From: Cristatella mucedo | Lineage: Eukaryota > Bryozoa > Phylactolaemata > Cristatellidae | Direction of reading: 5' to 3' | NCBI GenBank assembly: GCA_009760855.2 | Contig: WPIO01000149.1 | Coordinates: 565,001 to 629,000, forward strand | Length of the DNA: 64,000 bases | Part shown: piece by piece, positions 22,670-34,282 of the stretch | How the letters are laid out: each line of letters starts with the position of its first letter | How positions within the stretch are numbered: the stretch's first letter is position 1 | Translations under genes and position numbers: made by a program | The notes under the pieces: model-generated | What the model was told of the DNA's origin: nothing | Database searches by the model: none | The model's input: only the letters and a program-made list of their open reading frames with translations

Positions 22670-23372
22670 CTGCACATTCAAGTCTGCCTACTTTCAGCTA
22701 CATAAAATTGCTAAAATTCGGGTTTGTTTAGACAGGGATACCACGTCCTAATTGGTCCATGCATTCCGTCTTGACTTCTGGAACTCACTGCTTGCATGTC
22801 TAACGGCCTGTGCAATCGGTTGCTTACAGCTGGTGCAAAACTCTATAGCTAGGCTTGTCTGTCGTGAGCATGGCAGTTGCCACATCAAAGCACTTCTCGC
22901 CGACCTGCAATGGCTCCCAGTCAAGCAACGCATCAACTTTTGAAAGTTTTGCTACTCACATTTAGGTCCCTTCATTCTTTGGCTCCAGCCTACCGTACCT
23001 GTAGTTCGTATGCTCCCAAAGCCTGGAACTCACTTCCGACTTGCGTCCAGACATCTCCCGACTTGACCAGATTTAAAAAGAAACTAAAAACGCATCTATT
23101 TATCGCAGCATTTAGTGAGTCCCTGTGACTCAAAATTTATGTACTTATGCATGCTAACATGTGTGCATGCTGCCAGTAACTATACTTGCGCGCTGACCCT
23201 TATATGTCACCCATAAACATGTTATTCTTGTTATTTATTGAGCATGCTACCACTAACCATTCGATCGTCCTTCCTTCGCGGCAAATGTAAAGTGCTTAGA
23301 AAGAGATTGGGTTCTCTGAGGGCGCTATATTGAATGTATAGTTAATACTATTAAATATTGCTATTATTATAT
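22670..23372 (+). mobile_element. LINE family B, C-terminal RT region and 3' UTR, decayed
   Basis: The translation, in shifting frames, follows the end of the LINE-B ORF: AYFQL-like, LDFWNS, LQLVQNSIARLVCREHGSCH and the K-Q-R-I-(D/N)-F block, with an internal deletion before 'tgtagttcgtatgctccc'. It ends with the standard tail (GAGATTGGGTTCTCTGAGGG...CGCTATATT). Confidence 0.8.
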
Positions 23373-23387
23373 GCTTTGCATATTTCC

Positions 23388-23715
23388 GCTGGAAAGCCCA
23401 TCTAGTCCGTCAAGTAACTACCAGGCTAGGCATCGTCCCATCTACTTTTCTGAATAAAATCGTTTCCCTACAGCTCGTGAAAACCGAAAATCCTTAGGAG
23501 ACCGTGCCTTTAGTTCATACGCTCCTAAACCTCGGAACTCACTCCCGACAGACACTACAGACACGACATCTCCCGACATGACACTAAAATAACTTACAAG
23601 ACACCTATTTGTTAAAGCATTTAGTGGGTCCTTGTGATTCTTACTTTGTGTGCTTGTGCTTGCTGACACTGCGCCTGCTGCTACTAGCCCTCTACAAGTT
23701 TACCATGTGCATACC
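23388..23715 (+). mobile_element. LINE family B, 3' fragment
   Basis: A second, separate copy of the LINE-B ORF end and UTR: 'GGAGACCGTGCCTTTAGTTC', then 'GCATTTAGTGGGTCCTTGTG'. It lies head-to-tail with the preceding copy and has decayed before the tail. Confidence 0.7.
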
Positions 23716-24004
23716 ACATCAATCAATTTTAGCAATGCCGCTAAATGTCGCTAGCGGTCGAGGAATGCCGTCGTGTCCATGCAATGAACGCTCGCCGCGC
23801 GACGCGATCAAACGTGCTTGCATCGGTGCCGCGTTTTTCTTTTTATTTCTAGATATTTTCTTTGTTTATTTTTTTGGATTACTATCGGGTCCGTGTCACG
23901 CATTCAAAGCGGCAGCTGAGACGCGAGCACTGACGGCGTATGCGAAGCAGCGATAAAAAAAATGCTAAAAGGGTATTACACGAGAGAGTTTTCTATCAAA
24001 ATAA

Positions 24005-24190
24005 AATAAAAATACTGGCTGATTTGACAGCCTCTTTTTATTATTATATAGCGACAGAAGAGCCTTAAAGGCTATTCCCATTGTTTGCAGCGGTAATGAG
24101 GGATCGCCCGCCGCAGGATTCGAACCCACAACCTCGGGACAGAGGTTGTTAAGAGCAACCGCCTTAGATAGTGCAGGGCGCGAGGGCGGT
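24005..24190 (-). mobile_element. tRNA-derived SINE, family II
   Basis: A good copy. On the minus strand the head TAAGGCGGTTGCTCTTAACA, box B GTGGGTTCGAATCC (a perfect match to the GGTTCGANTCC consensus), body TGCGGCGGGCGATCCCTCAT and end CTTCTGTCGCTATATAATA...AAAGAGGCTG are all present. Confidence 0.8.
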
Positions 24191-24399
24191 GCTGATGGAA
24201 CTCGGCGGCGGCGAGGGCGGCGGGGGCGGCGGACAGCAGCAGCTTGGCCCCTTCGTCGGAATTGACAACCAAAAGGCCGACGTGCTTGATTCCACGGCGA
24301 AAAGCCTACGCTGCGTTCATTGATTGCAAGGCGTGCGACGAAGCGCCGATAGGCGTTGCCGCGAACGCGCGCCTCTCGGAGGGCGGATGGCATAGGTAG

Positions 24400-26390
24400 A
24401 CGACGCCAACGGCACGAGCGTTCGCGGACCTCGAGTGGGCGCTAGAGCGAACGACGCGACCGCCGAGTATACGCAGGGCCGCCAAAAGCTAGCTGCTACG
24501 TGCGACAGACTCGCACTCACCGCGCATGCGCGAAATCAAATTCGCGGCGAAGCGCTTCCGCTTCGCCGCTCTCTGCGGTCGCTCGCTAGCAGTTCTCTTC
24601 ACTCTTCGCAGTGATTCATCGAACCCGATCGTCTAGATAGATGGTGCGCCAGCGCCGAAGAGACGCCTGCCGCATTTGGCCGCCGGCGTGAGGCTCGTCA
24701 TCGGATTCCCGTCTCGCGCTCAGATCGCCGCTCGCGCGCGGGCGCTCGCGCTTTTAAAGTGAAGCTCGTCGCCGGGCGCTCGACTCCTCATCGCAATGCG
24801 ACAGAATGGCGCTAAGCGCCCGCCGCAGAGAATCACCACCGACCGGCGTGACGTCGAGCTGCCCGCCTGGAGCGCCGCCGCCGGTGGTGGCGCTGCAGTC
24901 TCGCGGCTCGTTTTCCCTGTATTTTCACAACGACCGGTCGCACGAATCGTTTCTTTTCAGTCTCAGCAGCGCAAGTGCAGGACATGTAAAGTGCCTAGAA
25001 AGAGTCCGAGTTCTCCGAGGGCGCTACTTCAAATGCACTATTATTATTATCCCTGCGGTAGTTCGGCGAGAGGCGGAAGAGTGGCGGCGATTTTTGTGCG
25101 CACCTTCTCGCTGCGACGGGGCTGCATTTCGGCCGCCACTCGTCGTGCGAACGTCGGCTACGCTTCGGCCGCCGCCTCGGCGAGCAGCACCGAAACAAGC
25201 TGCGGCTGAGGCGAAAGCCAGCCGCGGTTGAGCGAGCGACGGTGGGGGGGGGGGGGGGGCGGGGGCGCGGTGCTGAGCTTTGGAAAGATTCCGATCACGC
25301 GGCCGGCCAGCTTCGGGCTTAGGACGCGCCCTTGGCCGCCGCGAGACGCGCCCCGCGCGCCCGGCGGTGGCGAGCTGGCGAGTGCGGCACGCGAGCGCGA
25401 GCTGGCGTCCTCTCCGGCTCACGGTTAGGCGCAGGCTCGGCGGCCGCGGCGGGGGCGCTGCGCTCTCTCAGCCAACGTTCGCTCGACGAGCGCCGACGAA
25501 AGAGAATCCGGGTCGAAATAAGAGTCGCGCGAGCTCCGGTACCGCTCGGCGCGAGCGAGCGAGCGAGCGCAAACAATTCCAGCAGTCTCGCTCGACTGGT
25601 GCGACCGCAAAGGACGCGCGGCCCGTCCTTTGGCGGCGGTGCCGCGCGGCGTCGCTCGCGGTCGCGCGCACGCGGGCGCGCGGAGCGACCGGCCGCGGCC
25701 GCCGGCGTCGGTCGGGTCGTCTTTCATCCCGACGCTATCGGCGGCAATCTATTCGCTCGAGCTGCGAGCGAGCGTCCGCTCGAGCCGCGCGGTACCGCCG
25801 CTGGCGTCGCCGCACCGAGCGAGCCGGCGGCGGTCGCGCGCGCGCGCGCGCGCGCGCGGCTCGCTCGGTGCGCCGACTGACCCGCGAGCGGCTCGAGTTC
25901 TGTTTGTCCCGTTGCAGGCGCGCGCGCGCGCGGCTTCATTTTACGCTCCGCCGCATGCGGCGCTTCGTGCCAAACGAAGGCGCTCCGCCGCCGCCGCCTC
26001 TGCCGCTGCGGGCGGGCGCGGCGGCTGCGTTCCGAAATGTTCTGCAAGCCTCAAAGAGTCGACGGCGTTGCCGGCCGTTTATCGGTAGTGGCGCGCCGCG
26101 CGTCGCCGCGAGAGCGAGCACCGAGGGAGGCGCGTGGCGCGGCGCGTCGCCGCAGCGAGCGTGCGGCGGAGCGTGGCGCGCCGCCGCACGCGGTGCCAAG
26201 CGATTCGAATAATTCCTGGAACGATGGGGGACGTCAGTACTTTTTTTTTTCATTTCCTTTGCCGTCTGCTTGCGGCAAGGAGAAGCCTCTTCGCCCGCTC
26301 TCCGCTGTCCGCAGAGGTCGAGCACTCTTACCCGCTCCGCGAGCACGCGTTTTCACACGAGCACACACGCAGGCGCGCACACACGCACTC
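24400..26390. other. Second GC- and CpG-rich block
   Basis: Same character as the 12.6-19.9 kb block, with GCG runs near 25836-25860 and 25920-25932, and a poly-G run at 25246-25258. Open frames on both strands are Arg/Ala-rich and overlap, so I assign none. A LINE-B tail lies inside at 24962-25058. It could be a CpG island of an unrecognised gene. Confidence 0.45.
24962..25058 (+). mobile_element. LINE family B, 3' tail
   Basis: AGTGCAGGACATGTAAAGTG, CCTAGAAAGAGTCCGAGTTC, TCCGAGGGCGCTACTTCAAA, then (ATT)n. Only the last 100 bp of the element, inside GC-rich DNA. Confidence 0.75.
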
Positions 26391-26394
26391 ACAC

Positions 26395-26515
26395 GGTAAG
26401 CGGATAGGGTCCTAGCCCACGGGCAACGTAATCGCGTATACGACCCAGGGAGTGTGTTCCAGTCTTGCAGCGGTCCATCCTGTATTGCTTGACGGAAATG
26501 GGATAAAGGCCATTA
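26395..26515 (+). mobile_element. Possible SINE family II, strongly diverged
   Basis: Order of features fits the family: GTAAGCGGATAGGGTCC, ACGACCCAGGGAGTGTGTTC (degenerate box B), TGCAGCGGTCCATCCTGTAT, then ATAAAGGCC. Divergence makes the call tentative. Confidence 0.4.
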
Positions 26516-27165
26516 ATGCCAGTCTGCTGGTGCATAAGAAAGACGCTGCTGTTGAGTCAGTCTGACCTTTAATTCACTGTATATGCTCGCACGCGACTTA
26601 GGGATATCCAGGTAGGGGGCGCTACAATGACCGCTAGAGGGTTTTATGAAAGGAAAGTTTGAAAAACAGGAAGAAACCCCCAGCCCATCATTGTTTCCCA
26701 CTCGATAGCCAAATTTAACCTTCAAAGTAATTTTCATTCAATAAAGTTTCGGTATTCCTGCATTTAAGTAAAGTGTTTTGCCATGTAAAGGCTTTAAAAG
26801 AATTGGCCACAACATTAGAGGAAGTCGATGCGTATTTCATGCTGCACTGCTACCATTTGCCAAATATCTTGCTTGAATGCTGTTGGTGATTTTGAGTAAC
26901 CGAGGCGCTAAAACTTTTTATGCACGATATTCAAGCTTCAGCAGTGCCTCTGATTCAGTCACTAAAGTAAAAAACATATCCTACAGCTTCAGTTTCATCA
27001 TTATACAACATTTTTGTAGCACCACTAGAGAATAAAACATCGGCAAGCAAATAAACGTGGTTGGAAAACCTACGTCAATTTTCAGCTGATATCATGCAAA
27101 ATCTCGGCATATGCTTAAGAACACGTAGGGTAATTCACACAAATTCTGCAAATTCTGCGAGCGAC
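26516..27165. other. AT-rich sequence, no gene seen
   Basis: A sharp drop in GC after the preceding CpG-rich block. No ORF of note, no transposon motif recognised. Confidence 0.4.
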
Positions 27166-27169
27166 AGTT

Positions 27170-27330
27170 AGGTTTTTAGGTTCTTACAAAATCTCGTCAA
27201 ATCACTAAATTCGAGACGTGAGTAGGGACGGAGTTCCCGACTTTGGGACGAATCCGACGAATCCCGAAGGCACGGTCTACAGAGATTCTATGTTGGTTCG
27301 AGGCGCAGCTTGAGAACGCTAGAGAGGAAC
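27170..27330 (-). mobile_element. Probable LINE family B fragment, diverged
   Basis: Plus strand shows GGAGTTCCCGACTTTGGGAC then GGCACGGTCTACAGAGATTC. These correspond to the 'gagttccaggctttgggagc' and 'gcacggtctccaaaaagatt' blocks of the minus-strand copy at 32276-32738. Confidence 0.45.
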
Positions 27331-27899
27331 CGGGGTAGAGCCAAGTTACGGTAACTAGGTGCTTAACCCCTTGACCGTATACCGGAACCGGCAGCCGTCC
27401 GACTTTCCCTCGAGCCGCGCAGAATTCTCCGCTACAAGGTGCCACTCCTTTGTAGTTGTGGCGGACCGGCTCCACAAAGGAGCTCTACGGTTTCCCTGCG
27501 GAGAGGTACAATTGCAGCTCCTCCATGTTGAATTCGACTGATCGCAGTGCAACGGTACGCTTTGGCCGAATTGAACCAGCAGAGTAACTGCAAGCAGCTC
27601 CGCCTATTGGTCAAGTGCCGTCTCGTCTCGTCTAGTGCTGCTGCATGTTACCCGACGAAAGAAATACGCCGTCGCCGGCGCCAGGCGCCATCGCGGCTCA
27701 GGCGAGACGAGAAGCACTGGAGAAAGAAAGAATTGGTTATCGATACCCTCAAGCGCGGCCGAAAGATCCTGAAAAACAAGCAGAGACTCCACTTAGGTCT
27801 CCTGCATTCCTGAGAAGGTGGTTAGGCGTCAGCGGCCGAGTCCGATTCGGTGCTGTGATTAGTTCAAAAGCGTGAGCAGCCACGTAATCACGTGTGGGG

Positions 27900-29300
27900 T
27901 GATCGAATCCTTTAAGAAGGTTGGACCTTGCTCAACTCAGCCAATCGCGGCGAGCAGCGAGCCCTTCCGACCGGCTTTAGGGCCGCCGGCCGCAGCGGTC
28001 CTGGTCCGCCGCCCTAGCTAGGCACCTGCGCCGGCCGCTTCCAAAGTCGTCACCGTCGACAGGCCGTGGCCGTCTCTAGTAGAGCCAGCGCGAACTTGGT
28101 AGTTCCACCACTGGCACAAGTTTCCGCTTCCGGCGATCCTTCGAAGTCCGTCTGACAACCGCGAGGCGGAAGCTTCGATTGGGAGTGATTAATTTTCGCT
28201 CAAAAGCTGGGGGAAAGCAGCACGCAGGACCGCTGCGCCAACTCGGCGCCGGCGGCCGGCCTGGCGCCTACCGGACGCACGGCCAAGCGATTCGCCCGAG
28301 GAAGAGTCGTGGGCCGCCGGGGGTCGTCAAATCAGGGCTGCATTTGCCGACACGACGCGTGCGAAGGCGACCGCGAGGCCGCACGCGAGGACGTCCTCTG
28401 CCGCGCTGTGTAGACGAGGCTGCTGCTACAATAGCTGCTCCTTTCTTTGACCTGATGCGGTTTTTTTATTGCAACGTTGAGGAGGAACGCTGCCCTCGTC
28501 TTCGAAAGCAGCAGCTAAAAAGGAGTGGCTGCTCATTCTGTCTAGTACATTCAGCGCTGCGTGCCCTCCTTCGTCGCAGAATGTGCACTAAATGAACTTG
28601 CGTTGCCAAGTGACCCGCCGATTGACTGTAGAGCTTCGACGGTGACGTGCGGGCCGGCCGTGAGCTCGCCGCTCGCTTGCTTCGCTCTCTGCTCTCTCCG
28701 CTACGTAGTCTCTTGTCGTCCTTTCGTCACTTCCGTCCGCCACGACTCGCCGTCCGTCGACTCCGGCTGGTTGCCACACCGGCGACGCTTCGCGTACGAC
28801 GTGGCTGGAAGAGGCGGTCGCGGGCTTCACGAGGCAGCGCGCGTCTCGTCGGATTCGCTCGCAGCGCCGCCGTTGCCGTTGCACCGCCCTGGGCACGTTA
28901 AGCGCGCGGGCGCGCATGGTCGCCATTGTTCGCCGCCGAAACATGCGCACTCGGTGTGCTGATTCTTTCCGCTCGTCGAGCGGAAGACCACGAAACCCAA
29001 TTTTGCCCGTAGCGCGGGGTTAGCTGGCTGTCAGCGGCCGGCGCCCTGCGGCCGGTCGGCGAGGTTCGCGACACGACGCTCGGAGTCGCACCTGTCCGCC
29101 TGAGACGACAGGCGAACTCCGCTCGGCCTCTCAGCTGCGTTCCGGCTGAAGACAAAGGACATTCGCACGCCAACTGCAAGAGGTCATAATGAGGCTTCGC
29201 GTAGCTGTTAATTCCGATAATCAATCGATAGACACCTGCGCTTAGCAGCCGCTCCGCAGATGGCCTCAGCGGCTCGATTGCCCTAACGGATCGGGCGGGG
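27900..29300. other. Third GC-rich block, no gene assigned
   Basis: GC- and CpG-rich again. Several open frames overlap in different phases without domain motifs. It ends at a long CAG-type repeat. Confidence 0.4.
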
Positions 29301-29349
29301 GAGGGGCGGTGGCGGTAGAAGCAGCAGCGACAGCGGCGGTGTAGCAGCG

Positions 29350-29636
<287 letters not shown>

Positions 29637-29639
29637 AAG

Positions 29640-30600
29640 TGATGGCGGCGGTCCTTTGGACGATCCCTTGAGCTCGGCTTATCGCGTAGGCTGACCGCAA
29701 AGAAGGTTGGGTGGGAACCAGATCTGGCACTCGATAGGCGGAAGCCGAGCACCATTCTTGGAAGCGCTGCTGACGAAGAAAGGCCTCGTGCACAGAAATC
29801 GGGCAAGCGGAAATCCGAGAACAAAAAGCCGCAGGGGCCCTCACGAACACCTGAGGCCACACATTGCAGCGGCTACACTTTTGGTTAAGGTACCGAGCCT
29901 TTAAAGACAACAAGGGATGGACGAAAGGCAGAGACAGCAAGCAGTCAATAACGCAGGATTTGCTTCTTGCGTGTCATTCTAGATGCTTCCGCCATTGAGA
30001 TAGGGAAACAGTTGAGAACTACTGGTCAGCTCTCCCAAAGCTCACCGGTTGCGCCTTGTTGAAAGAGTTCAAAACTACCTCCAAATAAAGGCATTTCTCC
30101 TACTCCTTGGGGCGACTGCTTCTCTGCAATAAACCGCAGTCAGACGCCCGCGTTCTTTACTCTCTTGTGTTTTTTTACTTGCTTGTGCCGTTTATATATC
30201 CTATTATTAAGTGCAAGGTAGGTGCCGAGTTCTTTTTGATTTCACACAAGTACGACCTACGTTACTGGAGACTTTCAAGTGACAGGAGAACCAATTTAGG
30301 TCGCCAGCGTAGTTTTTTTTAGTTTCTTTTTCTTTCTTTTCTTAGAGAGTCAATATTAATGCTTATCGTTACTTTCGACAGAAATTCCGGGAATTTTTCG
30401 GAATAGCATCGAGAAAATGGTACAAGAGCGTCGGTGAAAGTTGAGAAACTGAAGCTGAAGGTCTCTGATGCGTCAGATCCTCTACATGTGATCATCAATG
30501 TGGCAGGCTACTAAATGGCGTTGAAATCTAAGACATTCATCCAGATACGTCTAACAAGTCTGCATTCCCCAGGATGTCGTTACAGACCAAAAGCAAAGCT
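29640..30600. other. No gene seen
   Basis: Ordinary-composition sequence between the CAG tract and a LINE. No domain motif, splice pairing or repeat family recognised, apart from T-rich stretches near 30310-30340. Confidence 0.4.
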
Positions 30601-30605
30601 GACTT

Positions 30606-32275
30606 GGTGTATGTATGTATGTATGTATCTCCGTCTGTAACTCCACAAAGCCGCAAAGACTATGTGGGTGTTACGCAGGAGAGTTTTTTTTTAGCGAACT
30701 CACAGCCTAAGCGGCTTCCGGTACGCATTCGGTAGCCAACAGACTTCGTCTCACGCAACAAAGAAAAAGTGGGAAGCATAGCAGAGTCACGAGAGCAGTT
30801 GAAGTAGTGACTAGTATGGAAGTAGCAGCTCAGGACCGCTGAAAAGGATGAGCCTTAGTCGGCAGTAGGAGAGTAGTTGTCGTTGCATAATAATTGTGGA
30901 AGCGAGTTCCACAGTCTAGGGCCAGCAGAGCTAAAGCTTCTGTCGCCAACGTTCTTTAAGCGAAGGAATGGAACAGCTAATTTATTGTCCACACAGGACC
31001 TGAGGGCGCGAAGAGGCTGAAACTGGTGCAGCAGTTCAGCTAGGTACGAAGGAGCCAAGCCGTGGCGGGCCTTGTGGGTCAGCGTAAGAACTTTTCTCTG
31101 GATCCGTTGCTCAACCGGCAGCTATCCTAGCTCTTTTAGCAAAGGAGACACGTGCTCAAACCGCTGGGACTTGAAGACTAGCCTTGCAGCCATATTCATA
31201 GTCTGCTGCAGTGGCCTAGTTGCTTTCTTTGGTAGCCCAGCCAAAATGGAATTACAATAATCAAGCCGAGACAGAACTAAGGAGCTAGTTCAATTTTTTG
31301 CAAGACACTGTGGAAGACAGCTCATAATCTTGGATAGGGATCGGACGCGATGGCTGGCTGTAGAATCAGTCTTTTGAATGAAGCTTTCAGAATTGAGGCA
31401 GCTATCAAAAACGACACCTAAATTTCGAGCACGTTGTAATGGTCGCACAGCAGCATCACCTATTAGAAGAGGAAAGCCTTTTAATCCAGCCACGCGCTTA
31501 GAGTGTCCTATGAGCTGCAGTTCGGTTTTATGGTAATTTAGTTTCAAGAAGTTTTCTGACATCCAGGATCGAATATCGGCAAGGCAAGCATTCAGTTTAT
31601 CAGTTGCTGCAGCAGATTCCGAGGGTTTGAATGACAAATACAGCTGAGTATCGTCAGCATAAAAGTGATATCCTATTCCATGGGCCTAAATCACTTTTCC
31701 CAGAGCTTGAGTATAAATGGAGAACAGCAAGGGGCCGAGTACTGACCCTTGAGGGACTCCACAGGTGACCCTTCTCGTGTGTGAGACCTGACCCACACTC
31801 GACACGGATTAAACACGACCAGACAACTACGATTTAAATCACGCCTTGCCTCGTCTGCCAGACCGATCGTTTTTCTCAACCGTTCAAGTAGAACATCGTG
31901 ATAAATGGTGTCAAAGGCAGCAGACAGATCTAGCAGAGCTAGGGCAGTGACATTCCCGTCATCATTGCCACTTAGAAAGTCATTTTCAACATGGAGGAGA
32001 GCAGTTTCAGTGGAGTGCTGCCTCTTGAACCCTGATTGAAATGTCGATGAAAATTCTTTTTCCCCCAAAAATGTTCAACCAGCTGCTTAGCAACAATTCT
32101 TTCAAGAATCTTTGACAATAAAGGAAGAAGGGAAACTGGGTGATAGTTTGCAAGGACCTCTGTATCTAATCCAGGCTTTTTAAGTATGGGTCGAACGATT
32201 GCAGATTTGAAGGACTTGGGGACGACCTCTTTTCCCAGAGAAGCATTAAAAATCTCTATTATGGCAGGGCTAATA
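30606..32275 (-). mobile_element. L2-like LINE, family A: reverse transcriptase C-terminal part and 3' UTR
   Basis: Minus-strand frames carry RT motifs: LANYHPVSLLPLLSKILERI (early fingers), ALLDLSAAFDTIYHD (palm motif A, first catalytic Asp), then FYADD-type sequence around 31655-31690, then ARNLGVVFDSCLN and the C-terminal R-L-(V/W)-N-S-L-P block. Stops and frame breaks make it non-functional. The 3' UTR ends in 'GTTACAGACGGAGATACATA' and a (CATA)n tail at 30609-30632, unlike the hairpin tail of family B. The N-terminal part of the same RT continues at 32739-32950, so the element is split by an insertion. L2/CR1-type RT is identified from the VPQGS/YADD/LPF patterns seen across copies. Confidence 0.85.
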
Positions 32276-32738
32276 GTATAATAATAATAATAATAATGCA
32301 CTTGATAAAGCACCCTCAGAAAATTCAATCTCTTTCTAGGCGCTTTACATTTGCTGCAAACGGAAACGCGATTGAACGGTGAGTAATGTCATGCTTGATA
32401 AACATGAATAACATGGTTAGGGGTGACATGCACAGGGCCAGCATACAAGTGCGGTTAGTGGCAGCATGCACAGTGTCAGCACGCATATCCACATGAAGGA
32501 CGAATCACAGGGACCCACTAAATGCTGTCCTAAATAGGCGTTTTTAAGTTCTTTTTAAATGTGGTCAAGTCAGGGGATGTTCTGACGCAAGTCGGGATTG
32601 AGTTCCAGGCTTTGGGAGCATATGAACTAAATGCACGGTCTCCAAAAAGATTTGATGTTTGTACGAGGTATTGGTAAACTGTTGGATTCCGAAAAGTGGG
32701 TGGTACGATGCTTGGCCTGGTGGGGGACTAAGTTGGTC
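32276..32738 (-). mobile_element. LINE family B 3' end inserted into LINE A
   Basis: Plus strand runs from (AAT)n through the inverted-repeat tail CAATCTCTTTCTAGGCGCTT, the conserved UTR (AACATGGTTAGGGGTGACAT) and the end of the ORF to about 32738. RT sequence of LINE A resumes on both sides in the same strand and order, so this insertion is younger than the LINE A copy. Confidence 0.82.
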
Positions 32739-32950
32739 TGCCACTGCAGACCACAGAGATGATGGTATAGGGTCTTCAGGAGACGAGCTCTTTTTGCTAG
32801 ACCTTATTAAGATGGCTACATCGCACGCAGAAATCTCTGACAACCTTTTAAGGACGGTCACAGGTTGTGCTTCCGCAATTGCTTTAGTTGGAGGGGGCTT
32901 TATGGAGGCAGGAATGTGCACAATTATTTTGGTAAAGAAGGCTGAAAATT
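32739..32950 (-). mobile_element. LINE family A, N-terminal RT segment (continuation)
   Basis: Minus-strand peptide AILIRSSKKSSSPEDPIPSS followed by LWSAVADQ fits the RT start ('l.k.i...ks...DpIP..ll'). It continues, after the LINE B insertion, as SPAIIEIFNASLGKEVVPKS. Confidence 0.78.
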
Positions 32951-33050
32951 CGATCGTGTTTCCTTTGCAGCAAATGTAAACGCACCTAGAGGAAAATATT
33001 GAGTTCTCTGAGTGTGCAAGTATCAAGTGTATTATTATTATTATTATTCC
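32951..33050 (+). mobile_element. LINE family B, 3' tail
   Basis: TTTCCTTTGCAGCAAATGTA, AACGCACCTAGAGG, GAGTTCTCTGAGTGTGCAAG, then (ATT)n to about 33050. Plus orientation, opposite to the copy 300 bp to the left. Confidence 0.75.
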
Positions 33051-33594
33051 TGTCGGCATAACCGAGAGCAGTGGTGCTGTACCTAAAAGTCAGTAGGTGT
33101 GATCCACGTCTAAAGGCTTCACGATATTTTTCACGAGACGCTAAGCGCTAGCATCCTTACGAACACTGCAACTACGCACGAGGAACACAAGTGCAGAAGC
33201 CGCTTCACGCTATTTGTAGCACTATCTTTGGCCGCTTGAGACCATGTGCTTCTTCCAAGGACAGACAAAAGCACTGCACCACGCATGAGTGATTTTCCAG
33301 AGGCTGGCTGCCACCATGCAAACTATCAACTGATCTAGTGCAATGGCTTCAGTTTGCTACGTCATTGTTTAGTTCCAATTTTAAGAGGGACATTCCATGC
33401 TTGCTAACGAGTTCTTAAAACATGGTCGAGTGTCGTGGCAATGAAATAAAAATACCATAAGCAGAAAAATCATAAAGCAGCAACAAGAGACAAATTAAAT
33501 ACACTTTATTAAAATAAAGTGCTGAAATTCCAACAATATGTCACGTTCGCAACTATGTATTGTTTCGTAGATGAGCGATTATATTGGTGCTTGA
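33051..33594. other. No gene seen
   Basis: Ordinary sequence between a LINE tail and the foldback element. Nothing recognised. Confidence 0.4.
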
Positions 33595-34282
33595 GGGTTC
33601 GACGAATTACCGCAATCCACCGCAATCCACCGCAATCCACTCTAATTAGGCTAACATCAACCAGACGTCAGTGTTGCCGAGCTCGAAATTTCCACTGATA
33701 TTGCAGTGCAAGTTCAATTTTATCTATTCACCAAATTTCATGTCGCTTCTCGCACGCGCACATATGCCAATGAGCTTTGACGCCGGACGCCTGTACCACA
33801 ATCCGCCGCAATCTATTCTAGTTCCCGTAAAATCCACAAACAATCAGCTGCGCACAGCTCCAAAAAGTTTGGAATATGAAATTACGCAATACGTACAATT
33901 TACCCAGGAAATTTCGCGCGATTGCGCTCACGCGTTCTCATGAAGCCCACTGAAATAGCATTGCAGTGGCAGAGGCCAATACCGCAATCCATTGCATTCC
34001 ACAGCACAACGAAAGAAATCCTGTTCGAAAAAGCTCCTCTTTTGATTGCATATGACAGCAAACTCAGCGATGATTGCACTTAAAAATTTCACTTGCAGTG
34101 GTACGGCCTTTACCGTGCAATGCGCTGCAATCGACTGGAGTAGCTGGGGCCAACACCGCAATCCACTTCAATCCACCGAATCTACGACAAAGAACAAAAT
34201 TGAAATAGATTTCGCCGAGCTCCAGCTTTTGTTGCATATTAAAGTGCACCGTGCTGCGTGCACAACCGCGTAAAATAAAAAA
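33595..34282 (+). repeat. Left arm of foldback element
   Basis: Inverted copy of 36443-37108. Near its tip it carries three tandem copies of a decamer (CGCAATCCAC, 33611-33640), where the right arm has one. This accounts for its extra length. Confidence 0.85.

Noticed and set aside
33611-33640. Three evenly repeated decamers, considered as a CRISPR-like array
   Set aside because: There are no spacers, the host is an animal, and the repeats lie at the tip of a foldback arm.
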